Of a stretch of DNA of 64,000 nt, positions 44,086-53,225 are shown piece after piece. Made by a program: the position numbers and the translations under genes. The stretch is from positions 52,291 through 116,290 of the forward strand of contig JAJDZX010000103.1 of the NCBI GenBank assembly GCA_022824395.1. The letters run 5' to 3'. The notes below the pieces were generated by a model. It was given only the letters and a program-made list of their open reading frames with translations. It did not search any database and was not told the DNA's origin. The first letter of the stretch is position 1. Each line of letters starts with the position of its first letter. Source of the stretch: Alphaproteobacteria bacterium (GTDB lineage Bacteria > Pseudomonadota > Alphaproteobacteria > TMED109).

Positions 44086-47044
44086 GGAGGCGCGCCCCGT
44101 CGGGATCGTAGAACCGCGGGTCGCAGATTTCCGCGCGGGCGGTGCGGCCGTCCAGCGGCACGTGCACCGTGGTGGTTTCCCGGTCGCGGCCGCCCTTCAC
44201 CAGCGCCAGCGCGACCGAGCGGCGCAGGACTCCGCTCCAGTAGCTGGAGGTGACATGACCGATCATGGTTTCCGGCGGGCCGGACGGTGCCGTCGGCAGG
44301 ATCTGCGCCCCTTCGGGCAGCACCAGCTCAGGATCCTCCGTTCGGAGCCCGACCAGGCGCTTGCGCAGCGGATCCAGCATCGCGCTCCGTGCCAGCGACC
44401 GGCGGCCGATGTAGTCCTTCTTCTTTTTCAGGATCCACTGCATCCCGAGATCGATTGGCGTCACGGTCCCGTCCGTCTCCTGGCCGACCATCAGGTAGCC
44501 CTTTTCGGCACGGAGGACGTGCATGGCCTCGGTTCCGAACGGCGTGATCCCGTGATCCTCACCCTGCCGGGAGAGCGCCGCCCAGAGGCTCAGTCCATGG
44601 GCTGCGGGCACGCTGATCTCGTAGGCGAGCTCGCCCGAATAGCTGATCCGGAACACCCGCGCGGGGAAGCCCGCAACGTGACCGCTGCGCCAGGACATGA
44701 AGGGGAACGCCTCGGTAGTGACGTCGATGTCGCTGGTAAGCCCGCTCAGGACTGCGCGGGCCTTCGGGCCGGCCAGCGCCACCGTGGCGAACTGTTCGGT
44801 GGCTGACGTGAGATAGACGTCGAGATCAGGCCATTCCGTTTGCAGCCATTCTTCCAGCCAGGCCAGCACGCGGGATGCGTTGCCGGTGGTCGTGGTCATC
44901 AGGAACCGGTTCGTGGCGAGCCGGGCGGTGACTCCGTCATCGAGGACCATGCCGTCTTCCCCCAGCATCAGGCCGTACCGGCAGCGGCCCACCTCCAGGT
45001 CGTCCCACGCATTGGTGTAGATCCGGTTCAGGAACGCCACGGCGCCGCGCCCGCTGACCACGATCTTGCCGAGCGTGGTCGCGTCCATGAGGCCGACCGC
45101 GTTGCGCACGGCGAGACATTCGCGCGCGACCGCGTCGCGTTTGGTCTCGCCGGCTAGCGGGTAGTAGAAGGGCCGCTTCCACTGGCCGACATCCTCGAAC
45201 ACGGCGCCGGCCTCCACGTGCCAGGCGTGCATCGGCGTCTCGCGGACGGGGTCCGCCAGGGGGCCGACGTCGCGGCCCGCGATCGCGCCGAACGTGACGG
45301 GGTCGTAGGGCGGCCGGAACGTGGTCGTCCCGACCGCCGGGAGCGGCGCGCCAAGCGATCCGGCGAGAACGGCAATGCCGGGCACGTTGCCGGTCTTGCC
45401 CTGGTCGGTGCCCATGCCGAGGGTGGTGTAGCGCTTCAAGTGCTCGACCGACTGGTAGCCTTCGGCGACAGCCAGTGCGATGTCGGCCGCGGTCACGTCG
45501 TTCTGCAAGTCCACGAACCGCCTGAATTCGCCCGACCGGTTTCGGGCGGGAATCGGCCAGTGTGAACCGGCCTCGGGCGCCGCCGGCGCTGACGCTGCGG
45601 CAGGCCGATTACCTGAGCCGGCATCCTGGCCCTGCAGGACGCAGGCAGCCGTGCCGTCAGCCCCGTTGACCGCGCCGGCACACTGCACCGGCTGGCGCGC
45701 GCGATCCGGAAGGAAGACGCCGAGCGCGTCGTCGTAACGCAGTCTTCCGCCGGACTGCGAGAACAGGTGCACGGCCGGGCTCCAGCCGCCCGACATGAGG
45801 ACCAGATCGCAATGCAATGCGCGTACCGGCCCTTCGAGGGAGCCGTCGGCGCCGATTCCGGCGACCTGTGCTGAGCGCACGCGGCGTCGACCAGATGTGT
45901 CGACGACGGCGTGACCGCCAAGGATGTTGAGGCCCGCCGCCGCGGCGGCCTCTGCGGCCGGGCCCGCCGGATCTGTCCGGAGATCGGCGATCGCAGTGAT
46001 CTCGACGCCGTTCCGATGAAGGTCCAGCGCCGCCTCGTACGCACTGTCGTTGTTGGTGCACACCACGGCACGTCGGCCGGGAAGGGCGGCGAAGGCGTTG
46101 ACGTACGCTCGCGCGGCTGCCGCGAGCATGACCCCCGGGCGGTCGTTGTTGGCGAAGACCAGCGGCCGCTCCAGGGCCCCGGTCGCCAGCACGACCCGTG
46201 CCGCGCGAATGCGCCACAGGCGCTGGCGGGGGAGGTGAGCGGGGGCGTCGGGACCCAGGTGGTCCGTCACGCGCTCGACGGCAACCAGGAAATTGTGATC
46301 GAAATAGCCGGTGACCGTGGTCCGCGTCAGCACGCGCACGTTCGGCATTGATCGAAGCTCGCTGAGCGTGTCGCCGATCCAGTCCGCCCCGGGCTCGCCC
46401 TTCGTGTCCGTCACGTTCAGGAGCATGCCGCCGGGGCGCGGCTGCTCGTCAGCCAGAATGATCCTGGTGCCGCTGCGGCCCGCCGCCCGCGCGGCGGCCA
46501 GCCCGGCTGGCCCGGCGCCGACGACCAGGACTTCGCAATGGGCGTTCGTCCGGTCGTACCGGTCGGGGTCCGGACCCTCGGGCGCGCGGCCCATGCCTGC
46601 CATCCGGCGGATCAGCTTCTCGTAGAAATGCCAGCCCCCCCGTGGCCACATGAAGGTCTTGTAGTAGAACCCCGCCGGGACCATGCGGTGGACGGCATCG
46701 ATGAGCGCACCGGCATCGAACCGCACGCCCGGCCAGCAGTTGACGCTGGTCGCAGCCAGGCCGTCATAGAGTTCGACCCGGGTGGCCTTGAGGTTGGGGG
46801 TGCTCCGGTTCCCGGTTTCCAGCTGCACCAGCGCGTTTGGCTCCTCCGTGCCCGCCGTCAGGATTCCGCGCGGCCGGTGGTACTTGAAGCTGCGCCCGAC
46901 CAGGTGCACGCCGTTGGCGAGCAGGGCGGAGGCCAGCGTGTCGCCCGCAAACCCCGTCAGCCGCCGCCCGTTGAAGGAAAAGGACAGCGGTCGCGTCCGG
47001 TCGATGACGCCCCCCTCGGCCAACCGGTACGGTTGGGCGGTCAC
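44078..47044 (-). CDS. soxA: Sarcosine oxidase alpha subunit
   Basis: 988 residues from GTG 47044, which overlaps the soxD stop (GTGA). Order of parts: N-terminal ferredoxin-like domain (LSFSFNGRRLTGFAGDTLAS), an NAD-binding flavoprotein domain (VLVVGAGPAGLAAARAAG at about 160) and a C-terminal GcvT-like tetrahydrofolate domain from about 600 (RDAVARECLAVRNAVGLMDA). The enzyme demethylates sarcosine to glycine, giving methylene-tetrahydrofolate and H2O2. Full length for the family. Confidence 0.93.
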   Translation of the reverse strand: MTAQPYRLAEGGVIDRTRPLSFSFNGRRLTGFAGDTLASALLANGVHLVGRSFKYHRPRGILTAGTEEPNALVQLETGNRSTPNLKATRVELYDGLAATSVNCWPGVRFDAGALIDAVHRMVPAGFYYKTFMWPRGGWHFYEKLIRRMAGMGRAPEGPDPDRYDRTNAHCEVLVVGAGPAGLAAARAAGRSGTRIILADEQPRPGGMLLNVTDTKGEPGADWIGDTLSELRSMPNVRVLTRTTVTGYFDHNFLVAVERVTDHLGPDAPAHLPRQRLWRIRAARVVLATGALERPLVFANNDRPGVMLAAAARAYVNAFAALPGRRAVVCTNNDSAYEAALDLHRNGVEITAIADLRTDPAGPAAEAAAAAGLNILGGHAVVDTSGRRRVRSAQVAGIGADGSLEGPVRALHCDLVLMSGGWSPAVHLFSQSGGRLRYDDALGVFLPDRARQPVQCAGAVNGADGTAACVLQGQDAGSGNRPAAASAPAAPEAGSHWPIPARNRSGEFRRFVDLQNDVTAADIALAVAEGYQSVEHLKRYTTLGMGTDQGKTGNVPGIAVLAGSLGAPLPAVGTTTFRPPYDPVTFGAIAGRDVGPLADPVRETPMHAWHVEAGAVFEDVGQWKRPFYYPLAGETKRDAVARECLAVRNAVGLMDATTLGKIVVSGRGAVAFLNRIYTNAWDDLEVGRCRYGLMLGEDGMVLDDGVTARLATNRFLMTTTTGNASRVLAWLEEWLQTEWPDLDVYLTSATEQFATVALAGPKARAVLSGLTSDIDVTTEAFPFMSWRSGHVAGFPARVFRISYSGELAYEISVPAAHGLSLWAALSRQGEDHGITPFGTEAMHVLRAEKGYLMVGQETDGTVTPIDLGMQWILKKKKDYIGRRSLARSAMLDPLRKRLVGLRTEDPELVLPEGAQILPTAPSGPPETMIGHVTSSYWSGVLRRSVALALVKGGRDRETTTVHVPLDGRTARAEICDPRFYDPDGARLRG

Positions 47045-47334
47045 GACGGGTCCCCGTCGCCGTCGTCGGCCGGTCCTTCGCCCATGCGGTAGACCGAGAT
47101 GATGTCGTGCGTGAGGGTATGCCGCTCCACGTTGAACCAGCGGCCGCAGCCGTGGGTGTGGCACCAGCGCTCGCGGTGCCGGCCCTTCGGGTTGGTGCGC
47201 ATGAACAGGTAGTCGGCCCATTCCGGGTCGCTGAGCGCGTCGGGGTCGGGCGGTCGCTGGATGTGCGCTTCCCCCCCGCAGGTGAACTCGCTTTCGTCGC
47301 GCTGGCCGCACCAGGGGCAGGAAATCAGCAGCAT
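47041..47334 (-). CDS. soxD: Sarcosine oxidase delta subunit
   Basis: 97 residues. Small zinc-binding subunit with CPWCGQRDESEFTCGGEAH and HTHGCGRWFNVERHT, and the family phrase WADYLFMRTNPKGRHRERW. Lies 7 bp after soxB and overlaps soxA. Zn ligands are the Cys/His of these motifs by analogy. Confidence 0.95.
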   Translation of the reverse strand: MLLISCPWCGQRDESEFTCGGEAHIQRPPDPDALSDPEWADYLFMRTNPKGRHRERWCHTHGCGRWFNVERHTLTHDIISVYRMGEGPADDGDGDPS

Positions 47335-47341
47335 GGGGCCC

Positions 47342-48592
47342 TCAATGCGCGACCGCGGCGGCGCCGTGCTCGTCGATCAGCGCGCCGGTGCCGAAGCGCT
47401 CCAGGGTGAAGGGAGCGTTCAGGGCGTGCGGGCGGTCCTGCGCGATGGTGTGGGCGAACGCCCAGCCCGAGCCCGGCGTCGCCTTGAAACCGCCCGTGCC
47501 CCAGCCGCAGTTCAGGTAGAGCCCCTCGACGGGAGTCTTGCCGACGATGGGACTCGCGTCCGGGCAGACGTCGACGATGCCGCCCCACTGGCGCAGCATC
47601 CGGAGCCGCGAGAAGCTGGGAAACAACTCCAGGAGCGCCCCCATCTGGCTCTCGATGATCTGGAAGCTGCCGCGCTGCGCATACGAATTGTAGCCGTCGA
47701 TGCCGGCGCCGATGACGAGCTCGCCCTTGTCGGACTGACTGAGATAGACGTGCACGGTGTTCGACATCACGACGGTGTCGAGGACCGGCTTGATCGGCTC
47801 TGACACCAGCGCCTGCAGCGGGTGACTGTCGATGGGAAGCCGCAGGCCCGCCATGGCGGCAAGGACGCTCGAATGCCCGGCCGCGACGAGGCCCACCTGC
47901 TTCGCCGCGATGGCGCCCCGCGACGTCTGGAGGCCGCGCACGCGACCGTTCGCCACGTCGATCCCGGTCACCTCGCAGTTCTGGACGATGTCCACACCGC
48001 GGGCGTCGGCCGCACGGGCAAATCCCCATGCGACCGCGTCGTGGCGCGCCACCCCGCCGCGCCGCTGGATGGATGCGCCGAGGATGGGATAGCGCACCTG
48101 CGGCGAGATATTGATGACGGGGATTTCCGCCTTCACGGCCTGCCGATCCAGCATCTCTGAATCGATCCCGTTCAGGCGGATGGCCCGCACCCGCCGGGAC
48201 ATTTCCTTGAGATCATGTTCGTTGTGGACGAGGTTCAGGACGCCGCGCTGGCTCAGCATGATGTTGAAGTTCAGTTCCTGGCTGAGGCCTTCGTAGAGCT
48301 GCAGGGCCTTCTCGTAGAGGTGCGCGCTCTCGTCCCAGAGGTAGTTGGAGCGGATGACCGTCGTGTTGCGCCCCGTGTTGCCGCCGCCCAGCCAGCCTTT
48401 CTCCAGGACCGCGATGTTGCTGACGCCGTGTTCCTTGGCCAGGTAGTAGGCGGTCGCCAGCCCGTGGCCGCCGCCGCCCACGATCACCACGTCATAGGCG
48501 GGACGCGGGTCGGGGCTGCGCCAGGCCCGGGCCCAGTTCGGGCGATGGGCAAGCGCGTTGCGGGCGAGGCTGAAGATCGAGTAGCGGGTCAT
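47342..48592 (-). CDS. soxB: Sarcosine oxidase beta subunit
   Basis: 416 residues, DAO-family flavoprotein: [18 protein letters not shown] for [24 protein letters not shown] typical of SoxB, and H184 in [10 protein letters not shown], at the position of the covalent FMN histidine of heterotetrameric sarcosine oxidases. Carries the sarcosine-oxidising site. First gene of soxBDAG; upstream on the same strand, 164 bp away, is a GcvT-like gene that probably belongs to the same pathway. Confidence 0.95.
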   Translation of the reverse strand: MTRYSIFSLARNALAHRPNWARAWRSPDPRPAYDVVIVGGGGHGLATAYYLAKEHGVSNIAVLEKGWLGGGNTGRNTTVIRSNYLWDESAHLYEKALQLYEGLSQELNFNIMLSQRGVLNLVHNEHDLKEMSRRVRAIRLNGIDSEMLDRQAVKAEIPVINISPQVRYPILGASIQRRGGVARHDAVAWGFARAADARGVDIVQNCEVTGIDVANGRVRGLQTSRGAIAAKQVGLVAAGHSSVLAAMAGLRLPIDSHPLQALVSEPIKPVLDTVVMSNTVHVYLSQSDKGELVIGAGIDGYNSYAQRGSFQIIESQMGALLELFPSFSRLRMLRQWGGIVDVCPDASPIVGKTPVEGLYLNCGWGTGGFKATPGSGWAFAHTIAQDRPHALNAPFTLERFGTGALIDEHGAAAVAH

Positions 48593-48756
48593 CGCCGCCG
48601 TCTCCGTGGCAACCCGCGCGGCGTCAGCCGCCGGGTGGGGCTGCGCTCGGCAGCGTCACGAGCCCCGATTCCCGTCCGCCGCCAATGCTGCCGGCAAGCT
48701 CGTCGTGCCCGCCGCACCGGGGCCGAACTGCCGGACCCGTGGCCGGGCGCCTGGGA

Positions 48757-50061
48757 TCAATAAGCCGCATCGCGCCCTTCCGCTTTCGCGATCTCCCGGG
48801 CATTCGGATTGACCGACGGGCGGAACGGCATGTCCACGACCGAACCGTCAACGGGCTCCCCGGGCGTCCCTGCGTATGCATCCGGCAGCCACACCTTGAC
48901 CGGGGTTCCGAGCGCCGCCATGGCGCAGGGCACGTAGGCCATTGCGATGTTGGCTCCGAGCTCCGGCGAATACCAGGGCGACGTGACATAGCCCACCGGC
49001 TTGCCGGCGTCGGCGGCCGAAATCAGCCAGAAATCGGGTGCGTATTCCTCGATCGGCCGGCCGCCGAGCACCAGTCCCACCAGTGTCAGCTTGTACGGCG
49101 GCGCGCCTGCCTCGACGAGGGCGCGGACTTCCTCCAGACGTGCCTTGCCGATGTAGTCGGCGACCTTCGTGCGGGGCACCTGGTAGCCGAGATTGCACTG
49201 AAACGGGAGGGTCTCGGCATCCAGGTCCTGGCCCCACGACAGGATGCCGGCCGCGATGCGGCGCTGATGGCCCGGCGCGATGACCTTGAGATGGTGCGCC
49301 TTCCCGGCGTCCTGGATCGCCCCCCAGAGTTTCTCGGCATGCAGCGTGGCATCGCTCAGGTAGAACTCGTAGCCCTTCTCGCCGCTGAACCCGGTCTGGG
49401 ATACCACGACGTCGCACCCGGCGACCCGGGCCTCCATGAGGCCGTACGACGGTAGTTCGCGGACTTCGTCGCCGACCAGATCGGCCATGAGATCGGCTGA
49501 CTTCGGTCCCTGGATCTGCAACGGGCAGACATCGATCTCGTCGATCTCGACGTTGGCCTTCATGCCGACGTTCACGCCCTGCAACCAGAACATGACGTCG
49601 GAGTCCGACAGGCTGAACCAGAACTCGTCTTCCGAGAGCCGCAGCAGGACCGGGTCGTTGAGAATGCCCCCCTTCTCGTTGCACAGGATCACGTACTTGC
49701 CGTTCATCGGCTGAATCCGGGTGGCGTCGCGCGTGATCACGTAGTTGACGAAGGCCTCGGCGTCGGGACCCGCGACGCGGATCTGGCGCTCCACCGCGAC
49801 GTTCCAGAGGGTCACGTGATTGACCAGCGCGTCGTGCTCGGCCGCGGCGCCGCCGTCTTCCGGCCGGACATAGCCGCGCGGGTGATAGATCCGGTTGTAC
49901 ACGGTGGCCCGCCAGCAGCCTGCCTGGTGCGAGAGATGCCAGTAGGGAGACTTCCGGACCCGCGTCGAAATCAGCAGCTCCACGGGCGTCGGGCCCGACT
50001 GGCGGAGATTGATCGGCACCTTGCGGTCGGACTGATCGACCGAGTCCTGATAGTTCACCAT
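48757..50061 (-). CDS. GcvT/DmdA-like tetrahydrofolate-dependent aminomethyl/demethylase
   Basis: 434 residues from ATG 50061 (AAAGGG upstream; the frame is open to 50376). GcvT fold: LWNVAVERQIRVAGPDAEAF, LNDPVLLRLSEDEFWFSLSD, CPLQIQGPKSADLMADL and QTGFSGEKGYEFYL, the order seen in DMSP demethylase DmdA and aminomethyltransferase relatives. The C-terminus (PVGYVTSPWYSPELGANIAM) is the GcvT barrel. Context among sarcosine and dimethylglycine genes suggests demethylation of a methylamine-type compound with folate; DMSP is possible but not shown. No signal peptide. Confidence 0.82.
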   Translation of the reverse strand: MVNYQDSVDQSDRKVPINLRQSGPTPVELLISTRVRKSPYWHLSHQAGCWRATVYNRIYHPRGYVRPEDGGAAAEHDALVNHVTLWNVAVERQIRVAGPDAEAFVNYVITRDATRIQPMNGKYVILCNEKGGILNDPVLLRLSEDEFWFSLSDSDVMFWLQGVNVGMKANVEIDEIDVCPLQIQGPKSADLMADLVGDEVRELPSYGLMEARVAGCDVVVSQTGFSGEKGYEFYLSDATLHAEKLWGAIQDAGKAHHLKVIAPGHQRRIAAGILSWGQDLDAETLPFQCNLGYQVPRTKVADYIGKARLEEVRALVEAGAPPYKLTLVGLVLGGRPIEEYAPDFWLISAADAGKPVGYVTSPWYSPELGANIAMAYVPCAMAALGTPVKVWLPDAYAGTPGEPVDGSVVDMPFRPSVNPNAREIAKAEGRDAAY

Positions 50062-50640
50062 GATCGGAGCCCTTTCCGGCGAAGTACGGCGGCACCGTAA
50101 CCCCTGTGAGGCCGCCGGGCGGAGGTGCCGGAAGGGGGGACCCGAACGCCAGCGGCCCAGGCGGCGAATGCCGCATTTTGGGGACTTATACCGAAAAGTT
50201 TGCGGCTCAAACCGCCGGCTTTCCATCCATGTCACGGGTGGCCGGGGGCGTGCGTGCGAACGCACCTGACGAGCAACCGCGCCAGTCCCCGACACCGGAT
50301 GCAGCGGGCTGCGCGCGGGTACGCGTGATCCACATGGCCGCAGGCCGCCCCTTCGAAACCCGCCTCGCTTCGGCATGCCGCCGCGTGAATCTGGTCACTC
50401 GCGACACAGGTCCGGCCAGGAAGCGTCGGGCTTACCGAAATCAGCCACGCGCGGAGACCGCTGCCTCGGCGCCGAGGACGCCCGAATGACCGGTCACGGA
50501 GTGCCGCGGGGCCGGCGATCGCGTGGGGCGCGCCAGGGCGCGGTCGCGCTGCGGCCGATGCAGTCCGGGCGGTTTGGGGATGGTTGCGCCGAGACTTCTG
50601 TGCGAAGGTACGTCGGGACTCGGGCAGGGCGGGGGAGACC
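50062..50640. other. 580-bp divergent intergenic region
   Basis: No supported gene. It carries the promoters of the GcvT-like gene (left) and the dimethylglycine-dehydrogenase-like gene (right). I looked for a glycine riboswitch pair and found no convincing match. GGGGGAG (50631-50637) is the ribosome site of the right-hand gene. Confidence 0.4.
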
Positions 50641-53076
50641 GTGAAGACATCGGCAAGGGTGGTGGTGATCGGCGGCGGGGTGGTCGGTGTCTCGACGCTG
50701 TATCACCTAGCCCGCAAGGGCTGGTCGGACGTGGTGCTGTGCGAACGCACGGAGCTGACCGCCGGTTCCACCTGGCATGCTGCCGGGCTCCTTCCGCTGT
50801 TCAACATGAGCTACAGCGTCGGTCAGCTCCACAAGTACTCGGTCGATCTCTACAAGACTCTGCCCGGCGAGACGGGACAGGACGTGAGCTTTCACGTCAC
50901 CGGCAACCTGCGGCTCGCGACCAACGAGGAGCGGATGGACGAGTACCGCAAGTACTGCGGTACCGCCAACACGATCGGAGTCCCGTTCAAGATCATCACG
51001 CCGACGGACGTCGCCGAGCTGTGGCCGCTGTGCAATACGGAGGGTCTGACTGGCGCGCTCTATCATCCGGATGACGGACACATCGCGCCGGCGGACGTCA
51101 CGCAGGCGCTGGCGATCGGCGCTCGCAAGCTTGGCGCCGAGATCTACCAGAACACCCCGGTCACTGCGCTCGAGCGGAGCGCCAGCGGCGAATGGCAGGT
51201 CAGGACCCCCGGGGGCGACATTACCTGCGAGCACGTGGTGTGCGCGACCGGGAACTACAGCTGGCATACGAGCCGGATGCTGGGGATCTACATTCCGGCG
51301 ATCCCCGTCGAACACCAGTACATCGTCACCGATGAAGTACCGGAGCTGGTGGAGCGGCACGCGCAGGGGCAGCCGGAAATGGCGGTGCTGCGCGAATCGG
51401 ATGCGTCCTACTACCTGCGTGAGGAACGCCGGGGATACATCCTGGGTCCCTACGAGAAGGGAGCCCCGGCAAGGTTCTGGGACGGCGTGCCGGCGAGCTT
51501 CGAGCGCGACCTGTTTCCGGGCGACCTCGACCGCCTGATGCCGCACGTGGAGGCGGCGATCAACCGGGTGCCGAGCTTCGAGCGCGCCGGCATCAAGGAC
51601 ATCGTCAACGGTCCGATCGCGTACACGCCGGACGGGAGCCCGCTGGTCGGGCCGGCATGGGGGCTGCGGAACGTCTGGCTGAACGAGGGCCACAGCTTCG
51701 GCATCACGGCGGCGGGCGGCGCCGGCTGGCAACTGGCCGAATGGATCGTCGAAGGCGAGCCATCGATCGACATGATGGACGTCGATCCGCGCCGCTTCGG
51801 GGCCTACGCCAACAAGCCGTACGTCAGGGCCAAGAACGAGGAAGCCTACGAGCACGTCTTCATCATCCATTACCCGGACGAGGAACGGCCCGCCGCCCGA
51901 CCGGGCAAGACCAGCCCGATCCACGACCTGCTCGACGGCATGGGGGCGGTCTGGGGCCAGCGCTACGGCTGGGAGAGGCCGAACTGGTTTGCGCCGGCCG
52001 ACGTCGAGCGCGCGGACGTCTGGAGTTTCCGGCGCACCAACTACTTCCCGCACGTCGCCAGAGAACACCGGAACGTCCGCGAGAACGTCGGGATCATCGA
52101 CATCACCGGCTTCTCGAAGTTCCGGGTGTCGGGACGGGGCGCCGAGGGCTGGCTCGACCGTCTGGTCTGCCGCCGGCTGCCACGCGCGGCCGGACGCATA
52201 CACCTCGCGCATGCGCTCACGCCCCGAGGCGGGGTGCGCTCCGAATTCACGATCATGCGTGACGCCGACGACAGCTTCTACCTGGTCAGTTCCGGTGCGG
52301 CCGAGCGGTTCGACGGGGACTACCTGGCTCGGAACCTGCCTGCCGACGGCAGCGTCAGGCTCGAAAACCTCACGACGTCGCACGCGACGCTGGTCGTGGC
52401 CGGCCCCAATGCGCGGGCGGTCCTCTCGAAGATCACGGATGCCGATCTCGGCAACGACGCCTTTCCGTGGCTGATCGGCCAGCACACGCACGTGGGGCTC
52501 GCGCCGGTGCGGCTGATGCGCATCAATTTCGTCGGCGAGCTGGGCTGGGAAATTCATCACCCGGTCGAATACCAGCGGCACATCTTCCTGGAGTTGCTGC
52601 GTGCGGGATCGGCATTCGAGATCGGCCAGTGCGGCATGCGTGCGATGGATTCGCTACGGATCGAAAAGTCCTATCGGATGTGGGCGCAGGATCTCACGCG
52701 CGAATACACGATCCTGGAAGCTGGGCTCGGCCGGTTCGCGGCCATCGACAAGGGCGATTTCATTGGCCGCGAGGCGCTGATCCGCCAGCAGGCCGACGGT
52801 CTCCCGCGCCATTTCGTCACCGTCGAGGTCCAAGCCATCGATGACGCCGACCCCATCGGCAACGAACCGCTGTGGCAGGGAAGCCGCATGATCGGGCGGG
52901 CGACCGCCGGAGCCTACGGCCACTTCACGGGCAAGTGCCTCGCACTGGGCTACGTGGAGAGCGGCCATGAAGCCGTCGGCACGGAGCTTGAGATCGAGAT
53001 CCTGGGCAAGCGGTACCCTGCGCTTGTCGTGCCCGAATCTCCGCACGATCCCGGCAACGAGCGGCTGCGGTCGTGA
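50641..53076 (+). CDS. Dimethylglycine/sarcosine dehydrogenase-like flavoprotein
   Basis: 811 residues from GTG 50641. N-terminal FAD domain (VVVIGGGVVGVSTLYHLA) with H46 in TAGSTWHAAGL, the residue that binds FAD covalently in rat dimethylglycine dehydrogenase. Residues about 430-811 are the GcvT-like folate domain (ENVGIIDITGFSKFRVSGRG, RINFVGELGWEIHHPVEYQ). The fused enzyme oxidises an N-methyl group and passes formaldehyde to tetrahydrofolate. Dimethylglycine or sarcosine is likely given the neighbourhood; exact substrate not provable. Confidence 0.9.
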   Translation: MKTSARVVVIGGGVVGVSTLYHLARKGWSDVVLCERTELTAGSTWHAAGLLPLFNMSYSVGQLHKYSVDLYKTLPGETGQDVSFHVTGNLRLATNEERMDEYRKYCGTANTIGVPFKIITPTDVAELWPLCNTEGLTGALYHPDDGHIAPADVTQALAIGARKLGAEIYQNTPVTALERSASGEWQVRTPGGDITCEHVVCATGNYSWHTSRMLGIYIPAIPVEHQYIVTDEVPELVERHAQGQPEMAVLRESDASYYLREERRGYILGPYEKGAPARFWDGVPASFERDLFPGDLDRLMPHVEAAINRVPSFERAGIKDIVNGPIAYTPDGSPLVGPAWGLRNVWLNEGHSFGITAAGGAGWQLAEWIVEGEPSIDMMDVDPRRFGAYANKPYVRAKNEEAYEHVFIIHYPDEERPAARPGKTSPIHDLLDGMGAVWGQRYGWERPNWFAPADVERADVWSFRRTNYFPHVAREHRNVRENVGIIDITGFSKFRVSGRGAEGWLDRLVCRRLPRAAGRIHLAHALTPRGGVRSEFTIMRDADDSFYLVSSGAAERFDGDYLARNLPADGSVRLENLTTSHATLVVAGPNARAVLSKITDADLGNDAFPWLIGQHTHVGLAPVRLMRINFVGELGWEIHHPVEYQRHIFLELLRAGSAFEIGQCGMRAMDSLRIEKSYRMWAQDLTREYTILEAGLGRFAAIDKGDFIGREALIRQQADGLPRHFVTVEVQAIDDADPIGNEPLWQGSRMIGRATAGAYGHFTGKCLALGYVESGHEAVGTELEIEILGKRYPALVVPESPHDPGNERLRS

Positions 53077-53225
53077 CCAGAGGGCGCGTCAGCAGCCAGC
53101 ACGTGCCCGGCGCTCCAAGGGCCGTGGAACCCGCTCGACCTCGCGCGCCGGCTGGTCCGTGACCGGGCTGGCGCTAGGAGCGGGGACCAGCATCGGCCTT
53201 CCCTCCATGCCGGGCGGCGCACCGG

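Noticed and set aside
50062..50640. Glycine riboswitch ahead of the demethylase genes
   Set aside because: No match to the conserved core sequence could be found by eye; only GC-rich sequence with short dyads.
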